This document shows, in pieces, positions 16,309 to 24,446 of a stretch of DNA of 45,966 bases. The translations under genes were made by a program, and so were the position numbers. The stretch comes from Oscillospiraceae bacterium. Its GTDB lineage: Bacteria; Bacillota_A; Clostridia; Oscillospirales; Oscillospiraceae. Position 1 is the stretch's first letter, and each line of letters starts with the position of its first letter. The stretch covers positions 1-45,966 of the forward strand of contig JAFXAV010000005.1 of the NCBI GenBank assembly GCA_017516785.1, written 5' to 3'. The notes under the pieces are model-generated. The model worked only from the letters and a program-made list of their open reading frames with translations, made no database searches and was not told where the DNA came from.

Positions 16309-17574
16309 ATGATTGTCCACTGGATCTGGCTTGCCACACGGCCTCATATTTCCGACCGGGTAAAGACAGAACTGGTGTGCGCATTTCAGGATCCCGAAAC
16401 CGTATACTTTGCAGATAAGGAAACTCTTCGGCAGCTTGAAGGCCTGACTCAGGAAGGTCTGGAAGCGCTGGAAGACAAGAATCTCCGTCCGGCCGAAAAG
16501 ATTCTCCGGGAATGCGGCAAGGAAAACCTGCATATCCTGACCTGCCGTGATGCGGCATACCCTCAAAAGCTTCTGAATCTTTCGGACTATCCGTTGGTAT
16601 TCTATTATAAAGGTAGGCTTCCGGATTTTGACGGAAGTCCGGTCATCGGCGTGGTTGGCACCCGGAAGGCAACGCCCTATGGTCTGACGGTTGCCAAGCG
16701 GATGGGTTACCAGATCGCCAAATGCGGAGGCATTCTGGTGTCTGGTCTGGCAGCCGGCATCGACGGCTTTGCCATGCGGGGCGCACTGACCGCCGGGGGT
16801 ACGGCTGTTGGAATCTTAGGCTGCGGAGCGGATCAGGTCTATCCGCCCTCCAACAAGGGTTTGTTCCTGGACACCGAAAACTACGGTTGCATTATGTCCG
16901 AGTTTCCTCCCGGCACACCGCCCTATGGTTATAATTTCCCCAAGCGCAACCGTATCATCAGCGGCCTCAGCAACGGCGTTCTCATCGTGGAAGCGCCGGA
17001 AAAGAGCGGTGCTCTGATTACCGCGGGACTTGCTGCTGACCAGGGCAGGGATGTGTTTGTGGTCCCCGGGAATATCGATGTGCCTGCCTGTGTGGGCAGC
17101 AACCGGCTGCTGCGGGACGGCGCTATTGCAGTCAGTTCCGGCTGGGATATTCTCAGCGAATATGAGGCGCTGTACCCTGACAAGGTACGAAAAAATGATG
17201 CCGCCTCCATCCAGCAGGCCTATGCCGACGAAGCGGCAAAGGCAGCAGATGAGGAAAAACCTGTTGCCAAAGTGGCGCAGAAACCCCGCATTTTAGGTAA
17301 AAATAAGCTGTCGAAACCTGAAAAAGATAAAAAAGTCATTGACAAGGGGGCATCTTCGCCTTATAGTGACTTAAATGATATACTCGCAGCACTCTCCGAT
17401 GAGGAGCGGAAAATCGTTTCTGCTCTTCAAAATGGAGAACGGCTGACGGACGATGTGATTGCCGAAACAGGTCTTGGCACCGGAAAAGTTCTGGCGAATC
17501 TGACCATGCTGGAAGTGAAGGGCGTTGTGAAGCGCCTTCCCGGCAAGCGCATCTCCCTGAAACAGGGAAAATGA
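16309..17574 (+). CDS. dprA: DNA-processing protein DprA
   Basis: DprA binds incoming single-stranded DNA in the cytoplasm and loads RecA during natural transformation; it is also kept in many species with no known competence. The 421-residue protein has an N-terminal helical part (about 1-90), a Rossmann-like core with VIGVVGTRKATPYGLTVAKR, SGLAAGIDGFAMRGAL, FPKRNRIISGLSNGVLIVEA and FVVPGNID, and a C-terminal winged-helix domain (about 355-421). A Lys-rich linker joins the last two. It is followed 18 bases later by topA, an arrangement also found in Bacillus. Confidence 0.96.
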   Translation: MIVHWIWLATRPHISDRVKTELVCAFQDPETVYFADKETLRQLEGLTQEGLEALEDKNLRPAEKILRECGKENLHILTCRDAAYPQKLLNLSDYPLVFYYKGRLPDFDGSPVIGVVGTRKATPYGLTVAKRMGYQIAKCGGILVSGLAAGIDGFAMRGALTAGGTAVGILGCGADQVYPPSNKGLFLDTENYGCIMSEFPPGTPPYGYNFPKRNRIISGLSNGVLIVEAPEKSGALITAGLAADQGRDVFVVPGNIDVPACVGSNRLLRDGAIAVSSGWDILSEYEALYPDKVRKNDAASIQQAYADEAAKAADEEKPVAKVAQKPRILGKNKLSKPEKDKKVIDKGASSPYSDLNDILAALSDEERKIVSALQNGERLTDDVIAETGLGTGKVLANLTMLEVKGVVKRLPGKRISLKQGK

Positions 17575-17592
17575 TAGGAATGGAGAACATTC

Positions 17593-19908
17593 ATGAGCAA
17601 ACCTCACAATCTCGTCATCGTGGAGTCCCCCTCCAAGGCGAAAACCATTGGAAAATATCTGGGCCCCGACTATACCGTCAAGGCAAGTATGGGCCATCTG
17701 CGCGATCTTCCCAAGAGCACCATGGGCGTGGATCTGGAAGGCACTTTTGATCCCCACTACATCCCCGTCCGGGGCAAGGAAGATCTGATCAAGGAACTGA
17801 AATCCGCTGCGGCATCGGTAGACACGGTCTACCTGGCAACTGACCCGGACCGGGAGGGCGAAGCCATCTCCTGGCATCTGAAGGAACTGCTGAATCTGCC
17901 GGATACCAAGGCCCAGCGCGTTACCTTTAATGAGATCACCCAGAAGGTGGTCAGAGAATCCATCGCCCGTCCCCGGGAGATCGATTACGATCTGGTAGAT
18001 GCCCAGCAGGCAAGACGAATCCTGGACCGCATCGTCGGCTATCAGCTGTCTCCGCTGCTGTGGAAGAAAGTCCGCCGGGGCCTGTCTGCCGGCCGTGTCC
18101 AGTCCGTTGCCACCCGTCTGGTTGTGGACCGGGAAAACGAGATCCGGGCGTTCATTCCCAGAGAATACTGGTCCCTGGATGTGAACCTCAGCCGCATCGG
18201 CAAACCTGGCTCCTTCGTTGCCCACTACTGGGGCGAGGAAAAGAAGCGGGAGCTTGAAAATGAAGAGCAGACCCAGGCGGTTATCGATGATATTACCGGT
18301 AAGGAATTTACCGTCACCAATGTAAAGAAGGCCGAAAAGAAGCGCTCTGCCGCGCCTCCTTTCACCACTTCCACCCTCCAGCAGGAGGCATCCAGGAAGT
18401 TAGGGTTCACTCCCAAGCGCACCATGGCCCTTGCCCAGCAGCTGTATGAAGGTGTGGACGTGGCAGGGGAGGGCACCCTGGGTCTGATCACCTATATGCG
18501 TACCGACTCTCTGCGCCTTTCCGACGAAGCCATGGCCGCAGCAGCAGGCTTTATCCGCCAGCGCTACGGCGATCCCTACTACTACGGAAAGTTCCATGTC
18601 TTCAAAACCAAGTCCGGCGCTCAGGATGCCCACGAAGCCATCCGTCCCACCCATGTGGAACTGGATCCCGAGCGGATCAAGGATTCCCTCAATAAGGATC
18701 AGTACCGGCTGTACAAGCTGATCTGGAGCCGCTTCCTGGCATCCCAGATGGCAAACGCCGTTTACGATACCGTGTCCATCGACACCGAATGTGCCGGTCA
18801 TGTGTTCCGGTCTTCCCATCAGTCCATGCGTTTCCCTGGCTTCATCGCCGTTTACGAAGAAGGCAAGGATGAGGAAACCGAAGCTGTCGGCGCGGCGCTG
18901 CCTGACCTGCAGGTAGGCGACAAGGCTTGGATGGACAAGTTCACCAAGGAACAGCACTTCACCCAGCCTCCTGCCCGGTATACCGAGGCAACCCTGGTCA
19001 AGGCCATGGAGGAAAAGGGTGTGGGTCGCCCCTCTACCTACGCTTCCATCGTTTCCACCATCCAGGACCGGGAATATGTCATTAAGCAGGACAAGCGCCT
19101 GGCTCCTACTGCTCTCGGCGAAGTGGTCACGGGTCTGATGCTGGAGCGGTTCAACGACATTATCGATGTGGAATTCACCGCCAACATGGAATCCCAGCTG
19201 GACGCCGTGGAAGAGGGCAAGCGCAACTGGAAGGAACTGTTGACCGATTTCTACGGCGGCTTCAAGCAGGAACTGGAAAACGCGGAAACCGCCCTGGAGG
19301 GCGTCCGCCTGAAAGTGCCTGATGAGGAGACCGATGAGGTCTGCGAACTCTGCGGTCGGAACATGGTCATCAAGATGGGACGGTTCGGCAAATTCCTGGC
19401 ATGCCCTGGCTTCCCCGAGTGCAAGAACGCGAAGCCTCTGGTGGAGCGGATGCCCGGCCGATGCCCCAAGTGCGGCAGCGGTATGCTCAAGCGAAAGTCC
19501 AAGCGGGGCTATGCTTACTACGCCTGCGAGCAGGGTGCCGAATGCGGTTTTATGACCTGGGATGTGCCCACTGCGGAAGACTGCCCCAAGTGCGGCTTTA
19601 CGCTGTTCAAGAAATCCGGACGGGGCCGTATGAAACCTTTCTGCATCAATGAAACCTGCGAAAACTTCCTGCCGGAAGACAAGCGGGGTTACTATAAGAA
19701 GAAAACCGAGACCGAGGGTACGGAAGGGGAGCCTGCCGGCGAACCTGCCGCAGCCGCGGAAAAGAAGACCGCAGCAAAGAAGCCTGCGGCAAAGAAGACC
19801 ACCACCAAGAAGGCAGCAACCAAGACTGCTGCCAAGAAGACAACCACTACCAAGAAAACCACTACCCGGAAGACTTCTTCCGCCAAAAAGAAGGAGGCCG
19901 CAGAATGA
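17593..19908 (+). CDS. topA: DNA topoisomerase I
   Basis: Type IA topoisomerase that relaxes negative supercoils through a transient 5'-phosphotyrosine. The 771-residue protein has the Toprim start VIVESPSKAKTIGKYLG with the DPDREGEA metal-binding motif, the catalytic tyrosine Y301 in LITYMRTDSLRLSDEA, and the VGRPSTYASIV block. Four-cysteine zinc ribbons follow in the C-terminal third (CELCGRNM ... CPGFPEC; CPKCGSGM; CPKCGFTL). The last 50 or so residues are a low-complexity Lys/Ala/Thr tail of AAKK and TTTKK units, likely binding DNA non-specifically. Its end overlaps trmFO by four bases (ATGA). Confidence 0.98.
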   Translation: MSKPHNLVIVESPSKAKTIGKYLGPDYTVKASMGHLRDLPKSTMGVDLEGTFDPHYIPVRGKEDLIKELKSAAASVDTVYLATDPDREGEAISWHLKELLNLPDTKAQRVTFNEITQKVVRESIARPREIDYDLVDAQQARRILDRIVGYQLSPLLWKKVRRGLSAGRVQSVATRLVVDRENEIRAFIPREYWSLDVNLSRIGKPGSFVAHYWGEEKKRELENEEQTQAVIDDITGKEFTVTNVKKAEKKRSAAPPFTTSTLQQEASRKLGFTPKRTMALAQQLYEGVDVAGEGTLGLITYMRTDSLRLSDEAMAAAAGFIRQRYGDPYYYGKFHVFKTKSGAQDAHEAIRPTHVELDPERIKDSLNKDQYRLYKLIWSRFLASQMANAVYDTVSIDTECAGHVFRSSHQSMRFPGFIAVYEEGKDEETEAVGAALPDLQVGDKAWMDKFTKEQHFTQPPARYTEATLVKAMEEKGVGRPSTYASIVSTIQDREYVIKQDKRLAPTALGEVVTGLMLERFNDIIDVEFTANMESQLDAVEEGKRNWKELLTDFYGGFKQELENAETALEGVRLKVPDEETDEVCELCGRNMVIKMGRFGKFLACPGFPECKNAKPLVERMPGRCPKCGSGMLKRKSKRGYAYYACEQGAECGFMTWDVPTAEDCPKCGFTLFKKSGRGRMKPFCINETCENFLPEDKRGYYKKKTETEGTEGEPAGEPAAAAEKKTAAKKPAAKKTTTKKAATKTAAKKTTTTKKTTTRKTSSAKKKEAAE

Positions 19909-21209
19909 AAGTAAAAGTCATCGGTGCGGGCCTGGCAGGCTCTGAAGCGGCCTGGCAGCTGGCCCAGAGAGGCATCGAAGTAGAACTCTATGAAATGCGT
20001 CCCCACAAGAAGAGCCCCGCCCATCACACGGAATATTTTGCGGAACTGGTCTGCTCCAACTCCCTCAGGGGTGACCGGCTGGAAAATGCCGTGGGCCTTC
20101 TGAAGGAAGAGCTGCGCCGCGTGGGCAGCCTGATTATGCAGTGCGCCGAGGCAACCCGTGTGGAAGCCGGCGGCTGTCTCGCTGTGGATCGCGTGGGCTT
20201 TGCCCGGATGGTCACGGAAAAGGTCCGCAGCCATCCCAATATTACTGTTATCGAAGAGGAAGTCACGGAAGTTCCCGAAGGTCCTGTCATCATCGCCTCC
20301 GGTCCTCTGACCTCCGATGCGCTCAGCGAAGCCATCGGTGCCTACTTCGGCGAGACCGACTATCTGCACTTTTTTGATGCAGCGGCTCCTCTGGTCACCG
20401 CCGAGTCCATCGACATGGACCTGGCCTGGTGGCAGTCCCGCTATGACCGGGGCAACGCCGACTATATCAACTGCGCCATGGACAAAGAACAGTACGATGC
20501 CTTCCTGAAGGAGCTGGTTGCCGCTCAGGAGGCAGAGGTTCACGGCTTTGAGGACAAGAACGTCTTCGAAGGCTGTATGCCCGTGGAAGTCATGGGCCGC
20601 AGAGGCTATGATACCCTCCGCTACGGCCCCCTGAAGCCTGTTGGCCTGACGGATCCCAAGACCGGCAAGGAACCCTATGCCGTTGTTCAGCTGCGGCAGG
20701 ACAATGCGGATAAGACCATTTTCAATCTGGTGGGTTTCCAGACTCATCTGAAGTTCGGTGAGCAGAAGCGGGTGTTCTCCATGATCCCTGCTTTGCACGA
20801 TGCGGAATTTGTCCGCTACGGCGTCATGCACCGCAATACTTTCCTCCAGAGCCCCAAGTTGCTGGATAAATACTATTCCGACCGCCGCAACCCGCTGGTT
20901 GCTTTCGCCGGACAGATGACCGGCGTGGAAGGCTATGTGGAATCCACCGCTTCCGGCTACCTGGCCGCCGTTGCCATGGCAGCCAAGGTTCAGGGCAGGG
21001 AGTTGCCCGAATTCCCCAAGACCACCGCAATCGGCGCTCTTGGCCTGTACATCAGTGATGAGACCGTGATCAATTTCCAGCCGATGAATGTGAATTTCAG
21101 CATCATCGCCCCCCTGGAAAAGCGAATCCGTAAGAAAGCAGAGAAGAATCTGGCAATCGCCAACCGGTCCCTTGCGGTGATCGATGAGATGATTGCCAAA
21201 GGCATATAA
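19905..21209 (+). CDS. trmFO: tRNA (uracil-54-C5)-methyltransferase TrmFO, folate-dependent
   Basis: This flavoprotein makes ribothymidine at position 54 of tRNA using methylenetetrahydrofolate and FADH2. The 434-residue length is normal. It begins with the FAD-binding motif VKVIGAGLAGSEAAWQLAQR, then the family-specific YEMRPHKKSPAHHTE and CSNSLRGDRLENAVG blocks, and has MTGVEGYVESTASG near the C terminus. The start codon overlaps the topA stop (ATGA), implying translational coupling. The order topA-trmFO is shared with Bacillus. Confidence 0.97.
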   Translation: MKVKVIGAGLAGSEAAWQLAQRGIEVELYEMRPHKKSPAHHTEYFAELVCSNSLRGDRLENAVGLLKEELRRVGSLIMQCAEATRVEAGGCLAVDRVGFARMVTEKVRSHPNITVIEEEVTEVPEGPVIIASGPLTSDALSEAIGAYFGETDYLHFFDAAAPLVTAESIDMDLAWWQSRYDRGNADYINCAMDKEQYDAFLKELVAAQEAEVHGFEDKNVFEGCMPVEVMGRRGYDTLRYGPLKPVGLTDPKTGKEPYAVVQLRQDNADKTIFNLVGFQTHLKFGEQKRVFSMIPALHDAEFVRYGVMHRNTFLQSPKLLDKYYSDRRNPLVAFAGQMTGVEGYVESTASGYLAAVAMAAKVQGRELPEFPKTTAIGALGLYISDETVINFQPMNVNFSIIAPLEKRIRKKAEKNLAIANRSLAVIDEMIAKGI

Positions 21210-21228
21210 AAGAAAGAGGTGTGGCAAC

Positions 21229-22260
21229 TTGAAGATCATTCTGGACGCCATGGGCGGCGACAACGCCCCCGAAGCAACCGTGCTGGGTGCGATTGAAGCT
21301 GCAAAGACCTATGGCACACAAATCACCCTGGTTGGCCGGGGCGAAGCGATTCTCGAAGTCATGAGAAAACACGATATCGAAAACCTGCCCGAGGGCATGG
21401 AGATTGCCAACGCCGACGATGTGGTTGATATGCACGACGATCCCGGCAAGGTGATCCACAAGCGGAAGAATTCCTCCATGGTCATCGGTCTGCGGATGCT
21501 GGCAAACGGTGAAGGCGATGCCTTCGTTTCCGCCGGTTCCACCGGCGCACTGCTGACCGGCGCAACATTGCTTGTCAAGCGTGTCAAGGGCATCCGCCGC
21601 GCAGCTATGGGCCCCGCATTCCCCAACAAGGCAGGCGGTAAGACCGTGATCTGCGACTGCGGTGCCAATGCCGAGTGTACTCCCGAATTTCTGCTGCAGT
21701 TTGCCCTGGTGGGCACTCTGTTTGCAAAGAAGAATCTGGGTATGGAAAATCCCAGAGTCGGCCTTCTGAATATCGGCACTGAGGACTCCAAGGGCACCAA
21801 GCTGCAGCTGGAGACCTATCCTCTGCTGCAGCAGGCCCATGAAAAGGGCCTCATCAATTTCATCGGCAACGTGGAAGGCCGCGATGTGCCCCTGGGCACC
21901 GTGGATGTTGTGGTCTGCGACGGTTTCTCCGGCAATGTGCTGCTGAAGTCCATTGAAGGCACCGCCATGTTCATGGGCAGCATGATGAAGCACAAGATCT
22001 TCATGCGCAGCGCCCTGTCCAAGATCGGCTATCTGCTGTGCAAGAAGGGCGTAGACGAAGTGATGGGCATGCTGGATTACCGCACCATCGGCGGTACCCA
22101 GTTCCTTGGCATCAAGAAGCCTGTCATCAAGGCCCACGGCGCCTCCGATGCTCTGGCCTTCAGGAATGCTATCCGTCAGGCGCAGGAAGCTGCCAATGCC
22201 GACTTCTCCGCCGAGCTGGAGGAGAATCTGGCCAAGATGAAGGAGATCGTCAATGATTAA
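21229..22260 (+). CDS. plsX: Phosphate acyltransferase PlsX
   Basis: PlsX converts acyl-ACP to acyl-phosphate, the donor for PlsY in phospholipid synthesis. The protein is 343 residues if started at TTG 21229. This start is chosen because the product then begins MKIILDAMGGDNAPEATVLG, the usual PlsX N terminus, and AAAGAGG lies 8-10 bases ahead. Other family blocks are SAGSTGALLTGAT and the VVCDGFSGNVLLKSIEG loop. An in-frame ATG at 21193 lies inside trmFO and would add 12 unusual residues. The gene overlaps rnc by 8 bases. The fatty-acid genes (fabD, fabG, acpP) that often follow plsX are absent here. Confidence 0.96.
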   Translation: MKIILDAMGGDNAPEATVLGAIEAAKTYGTQITLVGRGEAILEVMRKHDIENLPEGMEIANADDVVDMHDDPGKVIHKRKNSSMVIGLRMLANGEGDAFVSAGSTGALLTGATLLVKRVKGIRRAAMGPAFPNKAGGKTVICDCGANAECTPEFLLQFALVGTLFAKKNLGMENPRVGLLNIGTEDSKGTKLQLETYPLLQQAHEKGLINFIGNVEGRDVPLGTVDVVVCDGFSGNVLLKSIEGTAMFMGSMMKHKIFMRSALSKIGYLLCKKGVDEVMGMLDYRTIGGTQFLGIKKPVIKAHGASDALAFRNAIRQAQEAANADFSAELEENLAKMKEIVND

Positions 22261-22939
22261 GGATCTGGAAGCGGCCATTGGCTATCGGTTCAAGAACATC
22301 ACCCTGCTTCAGAATGCCCTGACCCACTCTTCCTATGCCAATGAGCGTTGGCACAACAGCCTCATGAGCAACGAGCGGCTGGAATTTCTGGGTGACTCCA
22401 TTCTGGGTATGGTGGTTGCGGAATATCTTTATAAGAGCTTCCCGGACCGGCCCGAAGGCGAGCTGACCCGTATGCGTGCGGACATGGTCTGCGAAAAGAC
22501 CCTGGCTGCTGTGGCAGCAAGAATCGACCTGGGACGGCACCTGCTGCTGGGCAACGGCGAAGAGCAGGGCGGCGGCAGAAGCCGGGATTCCATTCTGGCT
22601 GATGCGGTGGAGTCCGTCATCGCCGCATCCTTCCTGGACGGCGGTATGGAAGCAGCGAGATCTTTCATCGAGAAGTTCATTCTGGTGGAGGTCCCTGTAA
22701 CCCGCCTGCACAACGCAGACTATAAGACTGCCCTGCAGGAACTGGTGCAGCAGCACAAAAACCAGGTGCTCAGCTACACCCTCATCGGTGAATCCGGCCC
22801 CGACCATGACAAGCGGTTCGAGGTGGAAGTGAAGCTCAACGGCAAGGTGGTTGGCATCGGTTCCGGCAGCAGCAAAAAGCGCGCCGAGCAGATGTCTGCC
22901 CGGGCTGCCATGGAAGCACTGTTCCCCAGCGAAATCTGA
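22253..22939 (+). CDS. rnc: Ribonuclease III
   Basis: Double-stranded-RNA endonuclease that processes rRNA precursors and regulatory RNAs. The 228-residue protein has the RNase III signature NERLEFLGDSILGMVVAEYL, a second acidic cluster in DAVESVIAASFLDGG that completes the metal site, and a C-terminal dsRNA-binding domain (from about residue 155, DYKTALQELVQQHK to KKRAEQMSARAAMEAL). ATG 22253 overlaps the plsX end by 8 bases. A terminator follows, so rnc is the last gene of this transcription unit rather than being joined to smc. Confidence 0.97.
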   Translation: MIKDLEAAIGYRFKNITLLQNALTHSSYANERWHNSLMSNERLEFLGDSILGMVVAEYLYKSFPDRPEGELTRMRADMVCEKTLAAVAARIDLGRHLLLGNGEEQGGGRSRDSILADAVESVIAASFLDGGMEAARSFIEKFILVEVPVTRLHNADYKTALQELVQQHKNQVLSYTLIGESGPDHDKRFEVEVKLNGKVVGIGSGSSKKRAEQMSARAAMEALFPSEI

Positions 22940-22953
22940 TATTGTTTTATTTT

Positions 22954-22990
22954 CCGGCGGCATCCAAAGGATGCTGCCGGATGGTTTTTT
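22954..22990 (+). terminator. Intrinsic terminator after rnc
   Basis: CCGGCGGCATCC (22954-22965) pairs with GGATGCTGCCGG (22969-22980) with one G-U pair and an AAA loop, followed by ATGGTTTTTT. Confidence 0.88.
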
Positions 22991-23040
22991 CCAGGAAATA
23001 ATGATATAGCGATGGAAGTCCAGCGTTTCGAAACTTTCGG

Positions 23041-23069
23041 TTGACAAAAGTTGCATAATCGTATAAAAT
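23041..23069 (+). promoter_or_regulatory. Sigma-A promoter of the sugar kinase gene
   Basis: Perfect -35 TTGACA (23041-23046), 17-bp spacer, -10 TAAAAT (23064-23069). The transcript would begin about 80 bases before the start codon. Confidence 0.85.
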
Positions 23070-23101
23070 AATTAACGATGCTCAGAAGTATGCTTTTTCG
23101 C

Positions 23102-23134
23102 AGCCGCATTTTCTCAAAGGAAAATCCGGCTTTC
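23102..23134 (+). promoter_or_regulatory. Hairpin in the 5' leader of the sugar kinase gene
   Basis: AGCCG (23102-23106) plus ATTTTC (23108-23113) pair with GAAAAT (23120-23125) plus CGGCT (23127-23131), interrupted only by one C-C mismatch, and are followed by a short TTC run. It lies between promoter and start codon and could be a weak attenuator or a transcript-stabilising structure. No known riboswitch class is recognised. Confidence 0.4.
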
Positions 23135-23154
23135 ATTATGAGAGGATATATATT

Positions 23155-24255
23155 ATGGATTTAAACAAGAAGCTGGAAGAAGTCAGCCGGCAGTTCCGGA
23201 TCGAGGGTGAGTTCCTTGGATATAAGACCATCCAGGTGGGCAATGTCAACAAGACCTATGAGGTCCGTTTCATGCTCCCTGAGGGTTATCCCAAGTCTTA
23301 TCTGATTCAAAACGTCAATACCTATGCGTTCCGGACACCTGTGCAGCTGATGGACAACATTGACAAGGTTACCGAGCACATCCGTGCCAAGAAGCCCGGT
23401 CAGGTGGCCCTTCATTTCCACCATACCGCGGATCGGAAGACCTATGTGGTTGATGGCAGCAATTTCTGGAGAATGACCAATTTCATCCGTTCCGTTACCC
23501 ACAGCACTGTCACCAACATGAACGTGATCCGCAATGCAGGCAAGGCATTCGGTGAATTCCAGATGCAGCTGTCTGACTTTGACATCAGCCAGCTCTATGA
23601 AACCATTCCCGATTTCCACAATACCCGCAAGCGCTATGAGCAGCTGGAGCATGCGCTGGAGGTCAATCCTGAGGGTAAGGTTACTGAGATTCAGGAAGAA
23701 CTGGATTTTCTGTTCTCCGTCAAGGAGCAGGCCTGTCATTTGACCGATATGCAGCAGCGAGGTGAGCTGCCCCTGCGGGTAACCCACAACGATACCAAGA
23801 TCAACAACGTCCTGTTCAACCCTGCGGATGATTCCGCAATGGTGGTTGTGGACCTGGATACCGTCATGCCCGGTCTGGTGGGCCACGATTTTGGCGATGC
23901 CATTCGCTTTGCTGCCAATACCGAGGCTGAGGACTCTGCAAACCTGGACAAGGTTTCCGTGGATCTGGACATCTTCCGTGCCTTCGCGGAAGGCTTCCTG
24001 GAGATGACCGCAGATACCCTGACTCAGAACGAAATCGACACCCTGGCGCTGAGCTGTCTGACTCTGACTGTGGAGCTGGCCACCCGGTTCCTGGCAGACT
24101 ATGTGCTGGGTAGTCCCTATTTCTATACCGCCTATCCCGCCCACAACCTGGTCCGCACCCGCTGCCAGATTGCCCTGGCAAGGGATATGCTGAAGAAGCT
24201 GCCCCAGATGGAGCAGATTGTCCGGGACTGTGTCGCGGCTGCAAAGAAGAACTGA
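23155..24255 (+). CDS. APH-fold sugar kinase, NahK-like (N-acetylhexosamine 1-kinase family)
   Basis: A 366-residue protein of the aminoglycoside-phosphotransferase fold. The catalytic loop is LRVTHNDTKINNVLFN and the metal-binding segment is VVDLDTVMPGLVGHDFGDAI; both match the NahK/LnpB group that phosphorylates the anomeric carbon of N-acetylhexosamines using ATP. The N-terminal IQVGNVNKTYEVRF fits the glycine-poor nucleotide loop of this group. It is cytosolic and would feed sugar-1-phosphates into nucleotide-sugar or salvage pathways. It has its own promoter, leader hairpin and terminator. Antibiotic resistance is unlikely given these motifs; the exact sugar is unproven. Confidence 0.82.
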   Translation: MDLNKKLEEVSRQFRIEGEFLGYKTIQVGNVNKTYEVRFMLPEGYPKSYLIQNVNTYAFRTPVQLMDNIDKVTEHIRAKKPGQVALHFHHTADRKTYVVDGSNFWRMTNFIRSVTHSTVTNMNVIRNAGKAFGEFQMQLSDFDISQLYETIPDFHNTRKRYEQLEHALEVNPEGKVTEIQEELDFLFSVKEQACHLTDMQQRGELPLRVTHNDTKINNVLFNPADDSAMVVVDLDTVMPGLVGHDFGDAIRFAANTEAEDSANLDKVSVDLDIFRAFAEGFLEMTADTLTQNEIDTLALSCLTLTVELATRFLADYVLGSPYFYTAYPAHNLVRTRCQIALARDMLKKLPQMEQIVRDCVAAAKKN

Positions 24256-24260
24256 TTCTA

Positions 24261-24297
24261 AAAAACCCTGTGTGTACTGCACAGGGTTTTTGCTTTT
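24261..24297 (+). terminator. Intrinsic terminator after the sugar kinase
   Basis: AAAACCCTGTG pairs with CACAGGGTTTT around a short loop (24262-24290), followed by a T-rich TGCTTTTT tail. Confidence 0.9.
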
Positions 24298-24317
24298 TCA
24301 GGCAGAGATATCTTTCG

Positions 24318-24346
24318 TTGACTTTAGAAGAGAAATGCTGTAATAT
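24318..24346 (+). promoter_or_regulatory. Sigma-A promoter of the nucleotide-sugar dehydratase gene
   Basis: TTGACT (24318-24323), 17-bp spacer and TAATAT (24341-24346). The leader to the preferred start at 24447 would be about 95 bases. Confidence 0.75.
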
Positions 24347-24446
24347 ATAAAAGAAAATGTATGCATATCGTAGAATTATGCAGTTTTGTGTTTAGAATGT
24401 GTCAATGCGGTATGAAACCGGTGCCGCAGAGAAAGGGTATAGAAAG

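Noticed and set aside
23155..24255. Aminoglycoside resistance phosphotransferase
   Set aside because: The fold is shared, but the HNDTKINN loop and DLDTVMPG segment match the N-acetylhexosamine kinase group. The gene sits in a core region rather than a resistance context.
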